From Bacillus sp. ISL-18 (GTDB taxonomy: Bacteria; Bacillota; Bacilli; Bacillales; Cytobacillaceae), in the NCBI RefSeq assembly GCF_018613415.1, contig NZ_JAGGQG010000014.1:62001-126000 (forward strand): 64,000 nucleotides of DNA, given 5' to 3'. Positions 24,564 through 33,046 of the stretch are shown here, one piece after another. Under the pieces are notes generated by a model. The model had not been told where the DNA came from. It searched no databases and was given only the letters and a program-made list of their open reading frames with translations. A program made the translations under genes and the position numbers. Numbering within the stretch: the stretch's first letter is position 1; the number at the start of each line of letters is the position of its first letter.

Positions 24564-26411
24564 ATGTCAAAAGGAAATGAACAGACTGTCCATACACCTC
24601 CTCCGTTAAGACCGGGTGGTGCCCAGCGCCTTCGCGGCCCTGTTGTCAAACCGAAGAATTTAAAGGGAACGTTAAATCGCTTATGGCACTATTTTGGCAA
24701 CGAGCGAAAAATGCTGAGCTTAATCTTTTTCTTTATTATCGTGGATGCCGTTCTAATGCTCCTTGCTCCGTATTTAATTGGAAGAGCAGTTGATGCAATG
24801 AGCCTTAAACAGGGTAAGGTTGATTTCAATCTATTAGAAATAATGATTATTGTGCTGGCCTGTTCATACTTAGCAGATGCGGCCCTGACTTTTTTACAAG
24901 GCTGGCTGATGGCGGGTGTGGCACAAAGGGTTGTGAAGCGACTGCGCGAGGCAATCTTTCGGAAGCTGCAAAAGCTGCCAGTCTCCTTTTTTGATACCCG
25001 GACGCACGGGGAGCTAATGAGCCGGTTATCGAATGATGTGGATAATGTTAGTAACACCATCTCCCAGTCCACGACCCAACTAATGTCGGGACTGATTGTG
25101 ATTACCGGCTCTTTAATCATGATGATTATCCTAAGCCCGTTATTAACAATAGCAAGCTTAATTACCGTGCCGCTTGTTTTTTTACTCACCAAGACAATTG
25201 CAAAGCGCACGAGTGTCTTATTTAAGAATCAACAGATAGAGCTCGGTAAATTAAATGGTCATATTGAAGAGTCCATTTCAGGGATTGAAGTCGTTAAGGC
25301 GTTTAATCATGAAGACCAAGTGATTAAAGAATTTGAACTGGTTAACACCAAGCTTCGTGATGTCGGCCTTAAGGCGCAAATCTGGTCGGGTTTTTTAATG
25401 CCAATTATGAATGTCATTAATAATCTTGGCTTTGCCATTGTCGCAGTTATTGGCGGGATTTTGGCAGTGAAAAGTCTGGTTACCGTTGGGGCGATTGCGA
25501 GCTTTATCACCTATTCGCGTCAATTTGTCCGGCCGTTAAATGACCTTGCCAATATTTTTAATATTCTTCAGTCAGGTGTGGCAGGGGCAGAACGAGTTTT
25601 TGAAATCATTGATGAGCCCGAGGAGGTAATTGATCCTCCGCATGCGGTGGAATTAATGAACCCAAAAGGCCATGTCGTCTTTGAAAATGTTAGTTTCGGC
25701 TACCGTCCTGACGTTCCCATTATTAAAAATGTCAGCTTTGAGGCCCGAGTCGGCAGCAGCACGGCCCTAGTTGGCCCAACAGGGGCTGGGAAAACCACGA
25801 TTGTGAACCTGCTGACAAGATTCTACGATGTTACAGAAGGCAGGATCCTGCTGGACGGACGAGATATTCGTGATTATACAAGGGATAGTTTGCGGAGGTG
25901 TTTTGGGTTTGTCCTGCAAGATACGTATCTATTTTCAGGAACGATAAAAGAGAACATTAAATATGGCAAACCTGAAGCCACCGATGAAGAGGTGGAGCAG
26001 GCAGCCCAAATGGCTAATGCAGATGTTTTTATCAGGAGACTGCCAAATAAATATGAAACAGTTTTATCGGAAAATGGCGGAAATCTCAGCCAGGGTCAGC
26101 GTCAGCTTTTAGCAATTGCCAGGGTGATCCTGGCAAGACCTGCCTTGCTCATTTTAGATGAAGCCACGAGCAGCATTGATACAAGAACAGAGCTTCATAT
26201 TCAAGAGGCATTGCTTAAATTAATGGAAGAACGAACTAGCTTTATCATTGCTCACCGTTTAAATACGATACGGGATGCCGATATGATTATGGTGATTGAC
26301 AATGGTCAAATCATCGAAAAAGGAAGCCATGAGGAATTAATGATAGCCAAAGGCCGGTATTTTCAGATGTTTTTTAATCAATTTAAAAATGTCGAAGGAG
26401 CCCTTGAGTAG
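24564..26411 (+). CDS. ABC exporter half-transporter, catalytic partner (BmrD-like)
   Basis: 615 residues; the first 30 form a proline-rich cytoplasmic extension (TPPPLRPGGAQRLRGP). Six spans are followed by a nucleotide-binding domain with Walker A GPTGAGKTT, the variant signature NLSQGQRQL, a canonical Walker B LILDEATSSID and switch histidine IAHRLNT. The variant signature here pairs with the degenerate site of the partner, so only one of the two composite ATP sites should be active. Drug or lipid export is the usual role. The start codon directly abuts the partner's stop. Confidence 0.9.
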   Translation: MSKGNEQTVHTPPPLRPGGAQRLRGPVVKPKNLKGTLNRLWHYFGNERKMLSLIFFFIIVDAVLMLLAPYLIGRAVDAMSLKQGKVDFNLLEIMIIVLACSYLADAALTFLQGWLMAGVAQRVVKRLREAIFRKLQKLPVSFFDTRTHGELMSRLSNDVDNVSNTISQSTTQLMSGLIVITGSLIMMIILSPLLTIASLITVPLVFLLTKTIAKRTSVLFKNQQIELGKLNGHIEESISGIEVVKAFNHEDQVIKEFELVNTKLRDVGLKAQIWSGFLMPIMNVINNLGFAIVAVIGGILAVKSLVTVGAIASFITYSRQFVRPLNDLANIFNILQSGVAGAERVFEIIDEPEEVIDPPHAVELMNPKGHVVFENVSFGYRPDVPIIKNVSFEARVGSSTALVGPTGAGKTTIVNLLTRFYDVTEGRILLDGRDIRDYTRDSLRRCFGFVLQDTYLFSGTIKENIKYGKPEATDEEVEQAAQMANADVFIRRLPNKYETVLSENGGNLSQGQRQLLAIARVILARPALLILDEATSSIDTRTELHIQEALLKLMEERTSFIIAHRLNTIRDADMIMVIDNGQIIEKGSHEELMIAKGRYFQMFFNQFKNVEGALE

Positions 26412-26445
26412 GACAAGTAAATTAAATGATTAATAAGGTTAACGG

Positions 26446-26478
26446 GAATGCACTGGCAGTTGTGCATTCTCTTTTTTT
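26446..26478 (+). terminator. Terminator after the ABC exporter pair
   Basis: GAATGCAC (26446-26453) pairs with GTGCATTC (26462-26469), then TCTTTTTTT. Confidence 0.85.
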
Positions 26479-26485
26479 ACGGGAA

Positions 26486-26511
26486 TATAATGACAGATGT
26501 CAAGACAACTG
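26486..26511 (+). promoter_or_regulatory. niaP promoter -10 and NiaR-like operator
   Basis: TATAAT (26486-26491) is followed at once by the inverted repeat CAGATGT-CAAG-ACAACTG (26494-26511, one mismatch). Its complement contains TGTCTTGACA, the core I remember for NiaR (YrxA), the niacin-responsive repressor of NAD biosynthesis and niaP in Bacillus. The match is from memory and should be checked. Confidence 0.5.
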
Positions 26512-26598
26512 GTAGAATACCATATGTTCATTATTGTTTTACCTAGATTAGAGGTTTTTGGGGAATAATGTAAATACTTGTTACATAGGGGGATTATC

Positions 26599-27804
26599 AT
26601 GAAAAATAAAAAAGAAATATCCACCCGGAGATTGCTCGGAATTGCCGGCATGGGCTGGATGTTTGACGCCTTGGATGTAGGGATGCTTAGCTTTATCATT
26701 GCAGCATTGAAAGTAGAATGGGATTTAACGCCAGGAGAAATGGGCTGGATTGGCAGTATCAATTCGATTGGGATGGCCGTAGGCGCACTTATTTTTGGAT
26801 TAATGGCTGATCGAATCGGCCGGAAAAATGTTTTTATCATTACCTTACTACTATTTTCAGTAGGGAGCGGTGCGTCCGCACTTACGACCTCACTAGCAGC
26901 CTTTCTTGTCTTAAGATTTTTTATTGGAGCAGGCTTGGGCGGAGAGCTTCCAGTTGCCTCTACTTTAGTCTCAGAAAGCGTCTCTGCTGAGAAGCGCGGC
27001 AGGATTGTGGTCTTACTCGAAAGTTTTTGGGCAGGCGGCTGGTTAGTGGCTGCGGTCATTTCGTATTTTATTATTCCGAAGTTTGGCTGGCAGGTAGCCT
27101 TGGTCATTAGTGCGATTCCAGCCCTATATGCCCTATACCTGCGAATGGGCCTTCCCGATTCACCTCGGTTTACGGCAGTAAAAGATAAGCAGAAGACCAC
27201 ACTAGGTCAAAGTTTACAGAAATTATTCTCTAAGGATTACGGACGGCAGACGGCAATGCTTTGGATCGTTTGGTTTTGTGTCGTTTTTTCCTACTATGGA
27301 ATGTTTTTATGGCTGCCTAGTGTCATGGTCATGAAAGGATTCAGTCTCATTAAGAGCTTTCAATATGTACTGATCATGACCATAGCCCAGCTGCCGGGTT
27401 ATTTTACAGCAGCCTGGTTTATTGAAAAAATTGGCCGGAAATTTGTGTTAGTGGTTTACTTAATTGGGACTGCGATTAGTGCCTATTTCTTTGGCAACGC
27501 AGACACTACGGCCACGTTAATGACCTCTGGGATTCTGTTATCATTCTTTAACCTTGGGGCCTGGGGCGGCTTATATGCTTACTCGCCGGAACAGTATCCT
27601 ACTATTATTCGCGGAACAGGGACAGGCTTCGCGGCCGCGGTGGGGCGGATTGGCGGTGTGCTGGGTCCGTTATTAGTAGGAAATCTGGTTGCTCAGCATG
27701 TGGCGATTTCAACCATTTTTATGATTTTCTGTATTTCGATCCTAATTGGTGCATTAGCAGTCTTTATTTTAGGAAAAGAAACGAAAAATAAAGAATTAGT
27801 ATAA
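26599..27804 (+). CDS. niaP: Niacin/nicotinate MFS transporter
   Basis: 401 residues from ATG 26599, behind AGGGGGA. Twelve membrane spans, with the MFS loop motif GLMADRIGRKN after span 2 and a second copy (EKIGRKF) in the middle. The start of span 1 (RRLLGIAGMGWMFDALDVGMLSFI) and the segment VWFCVVFSYYGMFLWLPS closely resemble B. subtilis NiaP (YceI). It imports nicotinate for NAD synthesis. An upstream operator-like repeat fits control by NiaR. Alternative substrates of this subfamily are aromatic acids. Confidence 0.88.
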   Translation: MKNKKEISTRRLLGIAGMGWMFDALDVGMLSFIIAALKVEWDLTPGEMGWIGSINSIGMAVGALIFGLMADRIGRKNVFIITLLLFSVGSGASALTTSLAAFLVLRFFIGAGLGGELPVASTLVSESVSAEKRGRIVVLLESFWAGGWLVAAVISYFIIPKFGWQVALVISAIPALYALYLRMGLPDSPRFTAVKDKQKTTLGQSLQKLFSKDYGRQTAMLWIVWFCVVFSYYGMFLWLPSVMVMKGFSLIKSFQYVLIMTIAQLPGYFTAAWFIEKIGRKFVLVVYLIGTAISAYFFGNADTTATLMTSGILLSFFNLGAWGGLYAYSPEQYPTIIRGTGTGFAAAVGRIGGVLGPLLVGNLVAQHVAISTIFMIFCISILIGALAVFILGKETKNKELV

Positions 27805-27813
27805 TAATTATGG

Positions 27814-27847
27814 AAAAGGGGTTCTAAAAAAAGGAATCCCTTTTTCT
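27814..27847 (+). terminator. Terminator of niaP
   Basis: AAAAGGGGTTC pairs with GGAATCCCTTTTT and is followed by T residues. Confidence 0.8.
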
Positions 27848-28120
27848 TTGGAACGAACAACTGATTATATTTAACCAAAATATTAAAAATAGATTGCTTT
27901 TGCGTTAAAAAAGTTATTCAACATTACTTTATTGCAATAAAGCGTTTTTTGCTTAAAAAACGTTTTAATTTTCTTATTCTTTTAATTATTTTAAAATAAC
28001 TGTATAATAGGACTAGACGAACCCCTAAATATTAATGTACAATGTTTTCAGAATATTATAGTTTTTTGAATCAGTAGGACAAAGGTCTTGGGCATTTTTT
28101 TAAAAATAGGGGGTAGTTGG
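27848..28120. promoter_or_regulatory. AT-rich control region of the liv operon
   Basis: No gene. It holds a perfect 16-base palindrome CTTTATTGCAATAAAG (27927-27942), a hairpin CGTTTTTT/AAAAAACG (about 27944-27963) and a -10 TATAAT at 28003-28008 with a weak -35. Binding sites for CodY or Lrp-type regulators would be expected, but I cannot assign the palindrome to either. Confidence 0.45.
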
Positions 28121-29293
28121 ATGAGAAAGAGGAAATTAGTTGGAATTTGTATGTCCTTTATGGTAGCAGCAGGAGTAATGGCAGGATGTAATTCAAGTGC
28201 GAGTAGTGATGGAGAAAAAGGCGGCACAATTAAAATTGGCGCCAACTTAGAACTCTCAGGCGGAGTAGCCTCCTATGGCCAATCTGCTAAGGAAGGTATT
28301 GAATTAGCGATTGAGGAGATTAACAAAAAAGGTATTGACGGTAAAAAACTTGAATTAGTAACGGTCGATAATAAGTCTGATGCTGCAGAAGCTACAAGCG
28401 GTGCCCTTAAACTGGCTACACAAGATAAAGTGGCAGCAATGATTGGTGCAGCAACTAGTACAAACACCCTAGCCCAAGTACAAATTGCCCAGGATAATAA
28501 GATTCCATTAATTACACCAACTGCCACAAACGCAACCATTACCTATAAAGATGGAAAATTAAATGACTTTGTCTTCCGTACCTGCTTCATTGATCCCTTC
28601 CAGGGCACAGTGGCAGCAAACTTTGCTACCAATGACTTAAAAGTGAAAAACGCGGCTGTTTTAATTGACAGCTCAAGTGACTACTCTAAAGGTCTTGCAG
28701 ATGCTTTTAAAAAGTCCTTTAAAGCTAATGGCGGAAAGATTGTCGCTGAAGAAGCATACGTGGCAAAAGATACAGATTTCCATGCTACCCTAACACGGAT
28801 CAAAGCCGCAAAACCAGATTATGTCTTCCTTCCTGGTTTCTATGAAGAAGTCGGTTTGATTGTAAAACAAGCTCGTGAGGTTGGTATTACTGTTCCATTT
28901 ATGGGCGGCGACGGCTGGGATTCTCCTAAACTAGTGGATATTGCTGGTGCCGATCCGCTTAAGAACACATATATTACGAACCACTATTCTTCAGGTGATA
29001 GTGACAAGAAGGTTCAAGAGTTTGTTTCAGCATTTAAAGCAAAGTATGGTGGTAAATCCCCTGATGCTTTCGGAGCACTAGGATATGATACGGTCTACTT
29101 CCTTGCCGATGCCATTAAACGTGCAGGAAGCAGTGATCCTAAGAAAATTCAGAAGGCACTAGAAGAAACAGATGGTCTACAGCTTGTATCAGGTAAAGTG
29201 AAGCTTGATAACCATCATGATCCAATTAAAGCCGCAGTTATTCTAGAATACGTAAACGGCCAACAACAATATAAGACAAAGGTTAACCCGTAA
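28121..29293 (+). CDS. livJ: Branched-chain amino acid ABC transporter, substrate-binding lipoprotein
   Basis: 390 residues from ATG 28121, behind a GGGGG run. The signal sequence ends in the lipobox VMAGC (Cys near residue 23), so it is anchored to the outer face of the membrane. The rest is a type I periplasmic-binding fold (GANLELSGGVASYGQSAKEGIELAIEEIN; IPLITPTATN). It delivers leucine, isoleucine, valine or a related amino acid to LivHMGF, encoded downstream. A 225-base gap with a repeat fragment separates it from livH, which may lower expression of the permease genes relative to the binding protein. Confidence 0.9.
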   Translation: MRKRKLVGICMSFMVAAGVMAGCNSSASSDGEKGGTIKIGANLELSGGVASYGQSAKEGIELAIEEINKKGIDGKKLELVTVDNKSDAAEATSGALKLATQDKVAAMIGAATSTNTLAQVQIAQDNKIPLITPTATNATITYKDGKLNDFVFRTCFIDPFQGTVAANFATNDLKVKNAAVLIDSSSDYSKGLADAFKKSFKANGGKIVAEEAYVAKDTDFHATLTRIKAAKPDYVFLPGFYEEVGLIVKQAREVGITVPFMGGDGWDSPKLVDIAGADPLKNTYITNHYSSGDSDKKVQEFVSAFKAKYGGKSPDAFGALGYDTVYFLADAIKRAGSSDPKKIQKALEETDGLQLVSGKVKLDNHHDPIKAAVILEYVNGQQQYKTKVNP

Positions 29294-29294
29294 T

Positions 29295-29340
29295 TCGAAA
29301 AGCAGAAGCGCCTAGGTGCTGGAGCTAGACAATTAGAAAA
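29295..29340. repeat. AGCGCC-type dispersed repeat, short copy inside the liv operon
   Basis: GAAAAGCAGAAGCGCCTAGG followed by TGCTGGAGCTAGACAATT matches the two ends of the longer copy at 32850-32983 without its centre. It lies 2 bases after livJ. Confidence 0.7.
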
Positions 29341-29518
29341 GTGGAAACTTTGAACATCTGCTACATTTGACAAATCTTATAGTTTGCCAAGGAATAGGGA
29401 GCGCTGATGTCTCCCTATTCCAGTTTATAAAAGAATTATAAGATAACTAGCGTGCTAAGCTTAAAAACTAGTATTTAGAAAAAGAAATATAGGAGTTCAT
29501 CAGAAGGAGTGTAAACAT

Positions 29519-30397
29519 ATGGAGTTAATACAGCAGCTCGTGAATGGAATATCCTTAGGCAGTATCTATGCATTAATTGCATTAGGATATACAATGGTCT
29601 ACGGTATTGTTAAATTAATTAATTTTGCCCATGGAGATGTCTTCATGGTAGGTGCATTTATAGGTTTTTATTCAATTACTATTCTTCATTTAGGGTTTTT
29701 CCCATCCCTGCTTATTTCAATGGTCGTATGTGCGATCTTTGGAGTGTTAATTGAGCGGATTGCCTATAAGCCGTTAAGGAATGCCACTAGAATTGCGGCC
29801 CTTATTACCGCTATTGGGGTATCATTGTTTATCGAATATGGGACGATATATGTTCGCGGAGCACAGCCTGAGGCGTATCCAAGTAATTTAGTGCCTTTAA
29901 AAGACATGGATATCTTGGGTGTGAAAATCAGCGGTCAGTCCATCTTAATTTTGTTAACATCGATTGTCTTAATGATTCTTTTGCAATTTATTGTTCATAA
30001 AACAAAAATCGGTAAAGCAATGCGTGCCGTCTCACATGACATGGATGCTGCCAGATTAATGGGGATTAACGTGAATAACACCATCTCTGCAACCTTTGCA
30101 ATTGGTTCTGCTTTAGCGGGGGCAGCAGGGGTGATTTTCGGAATGTATTATACAAAGATTGAACCGTTAATGGGAATTATCCCGGGTCTAAAAGCTTTCG
30201 TTGCTGCTGTTTTAGGTGGAATTGGAATTATTCCGGGTGCAATGACCGGCGGCTTATTATTAGGTGTGATTGAAGCACTTGTTAGTGCAGCAGGATACTC
30301 TTTATGGCGTGATGGCGTCGCGTTTATTGTTCTTATTTTAATTTTAATTTTCCGTCCAGCGGGACTATTTGGCAAAAATGTCAGAGAAAAGGTTTAA
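29519..30397 (+). CDS. livH: Branched-chain amino acid ABC transporter permease LivH
   Basis: 292 residues, about eight membrane spans, with the LivH motifs LIALGYTMVYGIVKLINFAHGD near the N-terminus and the cytoplasmic loop MRAVSHDMDAARLMGINVN that contacts the ATPases. AGAAGGAG precedes the ATG. First permease of the liv operon. Confidence 0.93.
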   Translation: MELIQQLVNGISLGSIYALIALGYTMVYGIVKLINFAHGDVFMVGAFIGFYSITILHLGFFPSLLISMVVCAIFGVLIERIAYKPLRNATRIAALITAIGVSLFIEYGTIYVRGAQPEAYPSNLVPLKDMDILGVKISGQSILILLTSIVLMILLQFIVHKTKIGKAMRAVSHDMDAARLMGINVNNTISATFAIGSALAGAAGVIFGMYYTKIEPLMGIIPGLKAFVAAVLGGIGIIPGAMTGGLLLGVIEALVSAAGYSLWRDGVAFIVLILILIFRPAGLFGKNVREKV

Positions 30398-30412
30398 GGG
30401 GAGGCTTCTACG

Positions 30413-31387
30413 ATGAATATTTTAAAACAAGCAAAGTTTTTCTGGACATCAATCGTTTTAGCCGTTATTTTTGCAGTTGTCATGCAATTTTTAATTACCG
30501 GTGGAACAGTAAATCAATTCTATGTAAATACCTTATTCTTTATGGGTATTAATATTATTCTTGCAGTCAGCCTGCATTTAATTATCGGAATTACCGGACA
30601 GTTTTCGATTGGACATGCCGGGTTCCTTGCAGTTGGGGCCTATGCCTCTGCGATTATGACTATGAAATTAAGCCTGCCTTTTCCAGTAGGTTTACTAGTG
30701 GGCGGATTAGCAGCAGCGGTGGCGGGTCTTATTATTGGGATCCCTACGTTACGGCTTAGAGGGGACTATCTTGCAATTGCGACACTTGGTTTTGGAGAAA
30801 TTGTTAGAATTGTCTTTTTAAATATTGATTATGTTGGCGGAGCAAGTGGTATGACGGTCTCTCATTTAACGACATGGCCTTGGCTGATCGGCTGCGTATT
30901 ATTAACTGTGATCGTCATTGTGAACTTCACAAACTCAACCCATGGCAGAGCTTGTATTTCCATTCGGGAAAACGAAATAGCTGCGGATGCAATGGGGATT
31001 AACACGACTTATTATAAAGTTGCGGCCTTTGTGCTTGGTGCTTTTTTTGCCGGTATTGCCGGTGCATTATATGCTCATAACTTTTATATTATTCAACCAA
31101 CCAACTTTGGCTTTTTGAAATCATTTGATATTTTAATTTATGTGGTTCTTGGTGGTTTAGGCAGTATGTCAGGTGCTGTTATTGCAGCCATCCTTTTAAC
31201 AATTATTTCTACCTACCTGCAAAGCTATCCAGAGCTGCGGATGGTAATCTATAGCTTAGTACTGATTGTAATGATGCTTTATCGTCCACAAGGATTATTG
31301 GGGACAAAAGAAATTACCTCATTCTTTAAAGTTGGTAAATCGGCTAAAGGAGGAATACAGCATGACAGCAAAAACACAGTTGCTTAA
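30413..31387 (+). CDS. livM: Branched-chain amino acid ABC transporter permease LivM
   Basis: 324 residues, about nine spans. Motifs HLIIGITGQFSIGHAGFLAVGAYA and SIRENEIAADAMGIN are typical of LivM. It begins 15 bases after livH behind GGGGAGG, and its last 26 bases overlap livG, which indicates translational coupling. Confidence 0.93.
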   Translation: MNILKQAKFFWTSIVLAVIFAVVMQFLITGGTVNQFYVNTLFFMGINIILAVSLHLIIGITGQFSIGHAGFLAVGAYASAIMTMKLSLPFPVGLLVGGLAAAVAGLIIGIPTLRLRGDYLAIATLGFGEIVRIVFLNIDYVGGASGMTVSHLTTWPWLIGCVLLTVIVIVNFTNSTHGRACISIRENEIAADAMGINTTYYKVAAFVLGAFFAGIAGALYAHNFYIIQPTNFGFLKSFDILIYVVLGGLGSMSGAVIAAILLTIISTYLQSYPELRMVIYSLVLIVMMLYRPQGLLGTKEITSFFKVGKSAKGGIQHDSKNTVA

Positions 31388-32141
31388 AGTAGAAAATGCC
31401 GGTATCCGATTTGGCGGCTTAAAGGCTGTTTCTGATGTGAATTTGGAATTAAGGAAGGGTGAACTTGTTGGTCTAATCGGTCCAAATGGTGCCGGTAAAA
31501 CAACCTTTTTCAACCTGTTAACGGGAGTTTATGTTCCAACAGAAGGAAGTATTTCGCTCGATGGAGAAAAACTTAACGGGTTAGCCCCTTTTAAAATAAC
31601 GAAAAAAGGAATTAGCAGGACATTTCAGAATATCCGGTTATTCAATGAGCTATCTGTTCTGGACAATGTTAAGGTAGCCTATCATGCGCTTGCAAAGCAT
31701 TCAATTTTAAGCTCAATTTTCCGTCTTCCTTCTCACTTTTCAGGTGAAAAGGAAATGGAAGAAAAAGCAATTGAGTTTTTGAAAATCTTTAAGCTTGATA
31801 ATGTCCTGCATGAACAAGCGAAAAATTTGCCGTACGGTCAGCAGCGCCGCTTAGAAATTGCCCGGGCATTAGCGGCTAATCCCAAGCTATTGCTGCTCGA
31901 TGAGCCAGCAGCAGGGATGAATCCACAGGAAACGGAAGAATTAATGAATTTAATCGCGTTGATTCGAGAAAAATTCGATCTTACCATTCTATTAATTGAA
32001 CATGATATGCTTCTAGTAATGGGCGTATGTGAGCGGATTTATGTACTTGATCATGGCCAATTAATTGCCGAAGGTACACCAGAGCAAATCAAAAATAATC
32101 CAAAAGTCATCGAAGCGTATCTTGGCGAGGAGGTCTCGTAA
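31362..32141 (+). CDS. livG: Branched-chain amino acid ABC transporter ATPase LivG
   Basis: 259 residues from ATG 31362, behind AAAGGAGG within the end of livM. Walker A GPNGAGKTT, signature LPYGQQRRLE, Walker B LLLLDEPAAGMNP and the GISRTFQNIRLF segment identify the LivG subgroup. It pairs with LivF on the cytoplasmic face. Confidence 0.94.
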   Translation: MTAKTQLLKVENAGIRFGGLKAVSDVNLELRKGELVGLIGPNGAGKTTFFNLLTGVYVPTEGSISLDGEKLNGLAPFKITKKGISRTFQNIRLFNELSVLDNVKVAYHALAKHSILSSIFRLPSHFSGEKEMEEKAIEFLKIFKLDNVLHEQAKNLPYGQQRRLEIARALAANPKLLLLDEPAAGMNPQETEELMNLIALIREKFDLTILLIEHDMLLVMGVCERIYVLDHGQLIAEGTPEQIKNNPKVIEAYLGEEVS

Positions 32142-32848
32142 TGCTTAAAATTAATGATATGAACGTTTATTATGGCAATATACATGCATTAAAGGGAGTT
32201 TCTCTAGAGATTAATCAGGGAGAAATCGTGACCTTGATTGGTGCCAATGGCGCGGGGAAAAGTACATTGTTAAAAACGATTTCCGGCTTACTTAAACCAA
32301 AAAGCGGGGAAATCGTATTTGAAAATGAGCATGTAGCTGGTAAGGTAGCCCAGTCCATCGTAAAGAGAGGAATTTCACATGTTCCTGAAGGCCGTCGTGT
32401 CTTCGCTAACATGTCGGTGGAGGAAAATTTAGAATTAGGTGCTTATTTACGTAAAGATAAAAAAGGGATCAAGGAAGACTTTGATAAAATTTATCAGTTA
32501 TTCCCCCGCTTGGAAGAGCGCCGCAAACAGCTATCCGGTACGCTTTCAGGAGGAGAGCAGCAAATGCTTGCGATGGGCCGGGCCTTAATGGCTAGACCGC
32601 GCTTATTGCTGTTAGATGAGCCTTCAATGGGTCTTGCGCCGCTGTTAGTTAAAACCATCTTCCGTATTATTGAAGAGATTAACCAAACTGGTACCACGAT
32701 CCTTCTTGTTGAACAAAACGCCAATATGGCTTTATCCATCGCCGATCGTGCATATGTTATTGAAACAGGAAAAATAGTCGCTTCCGGAACAGCTGAAGAA
32801 CTCAGCCAAAGCGATCAAATCAGAGCAGCCTACCTTGGCGGGCACTAA
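32141..32848 (+). CDS. livF: Branched-chain amino acid ABC transporter ATPase LivF
   Basis: 235 residues; its ATG overlaps the livG stop by one base. Walker A GANGAGKST, signature LSGGEQQM, Walker B LLLDEPSMGLAP and the HVPEGRRVF segment mark LivF. Last gene of the operon; a repeat element and then a terminator follow. Confidence 0.94.
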   Translation: MLKINDMNVYYGNIHALKGVSLEINQGEIVTLIGANGAGKSTLLKTISGLLKPKSGEIVFENEHVAGKVAQSIVKRGISHVPEGRRVFANMSVEENLELGAYLRKDKKGIKEDFDKIYQLFPRLEERRKQLSGTLSGGEQQMLAMGRALMARPRLLLLDEPSMGLAPLLVKTIFRIIEEINQTGTTILLVEQNANMALSIADRAYVIETGKIVASGTAEELSQSDQIRAAYLGGH

Positions 32849-32849
32849 T

Positions 32850-32983
32850 AGAAAAGCGTAAGCGCCTTGAACAGGGGCGACAGGCATAAGACGAGCAGGC
32901 GAGAAGGCTGTTTTTTAGCCTTCTTGACGGATTGGCTTATGACCCCGAGCCCCTAGGCGCTGGAGCTGGACAATTTTCAAAGT
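32850..32983. repeat. AGCGCC-type dispersed repeat, full copy
   Basis: Runs from GAAAAGCGTAAGCGCCTTG to CCCTAGGCGCTGGAGCTGG and ACAATT, enclosing an inner hairpin GAAGGCTGTTTTTTAGCCTTC. The ends AGCGCC/GGCGCT are inverted. Related copies are at 29295, 38945 (opposite strand), 40217 and 52838. Confidence 0.85.
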
Positions 32984-33006
32984 AATTTTATAGTTTCTTA
33001 TCTCTT

Positions 33007-33041
33007 AAAAAAGGTATCGGAAAAGAATCCGATACCTTTTA
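33007..33041. terminator. Bidirectional terminator between liv operon and radical SAM gene
   Basis: AAAAGGTATCGG pairs with CCGATACCTTTT around an 8-base loop, with A- and T-runs outside. Confidence 0.9.
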
Positions 33042-33046
33042 CTATT

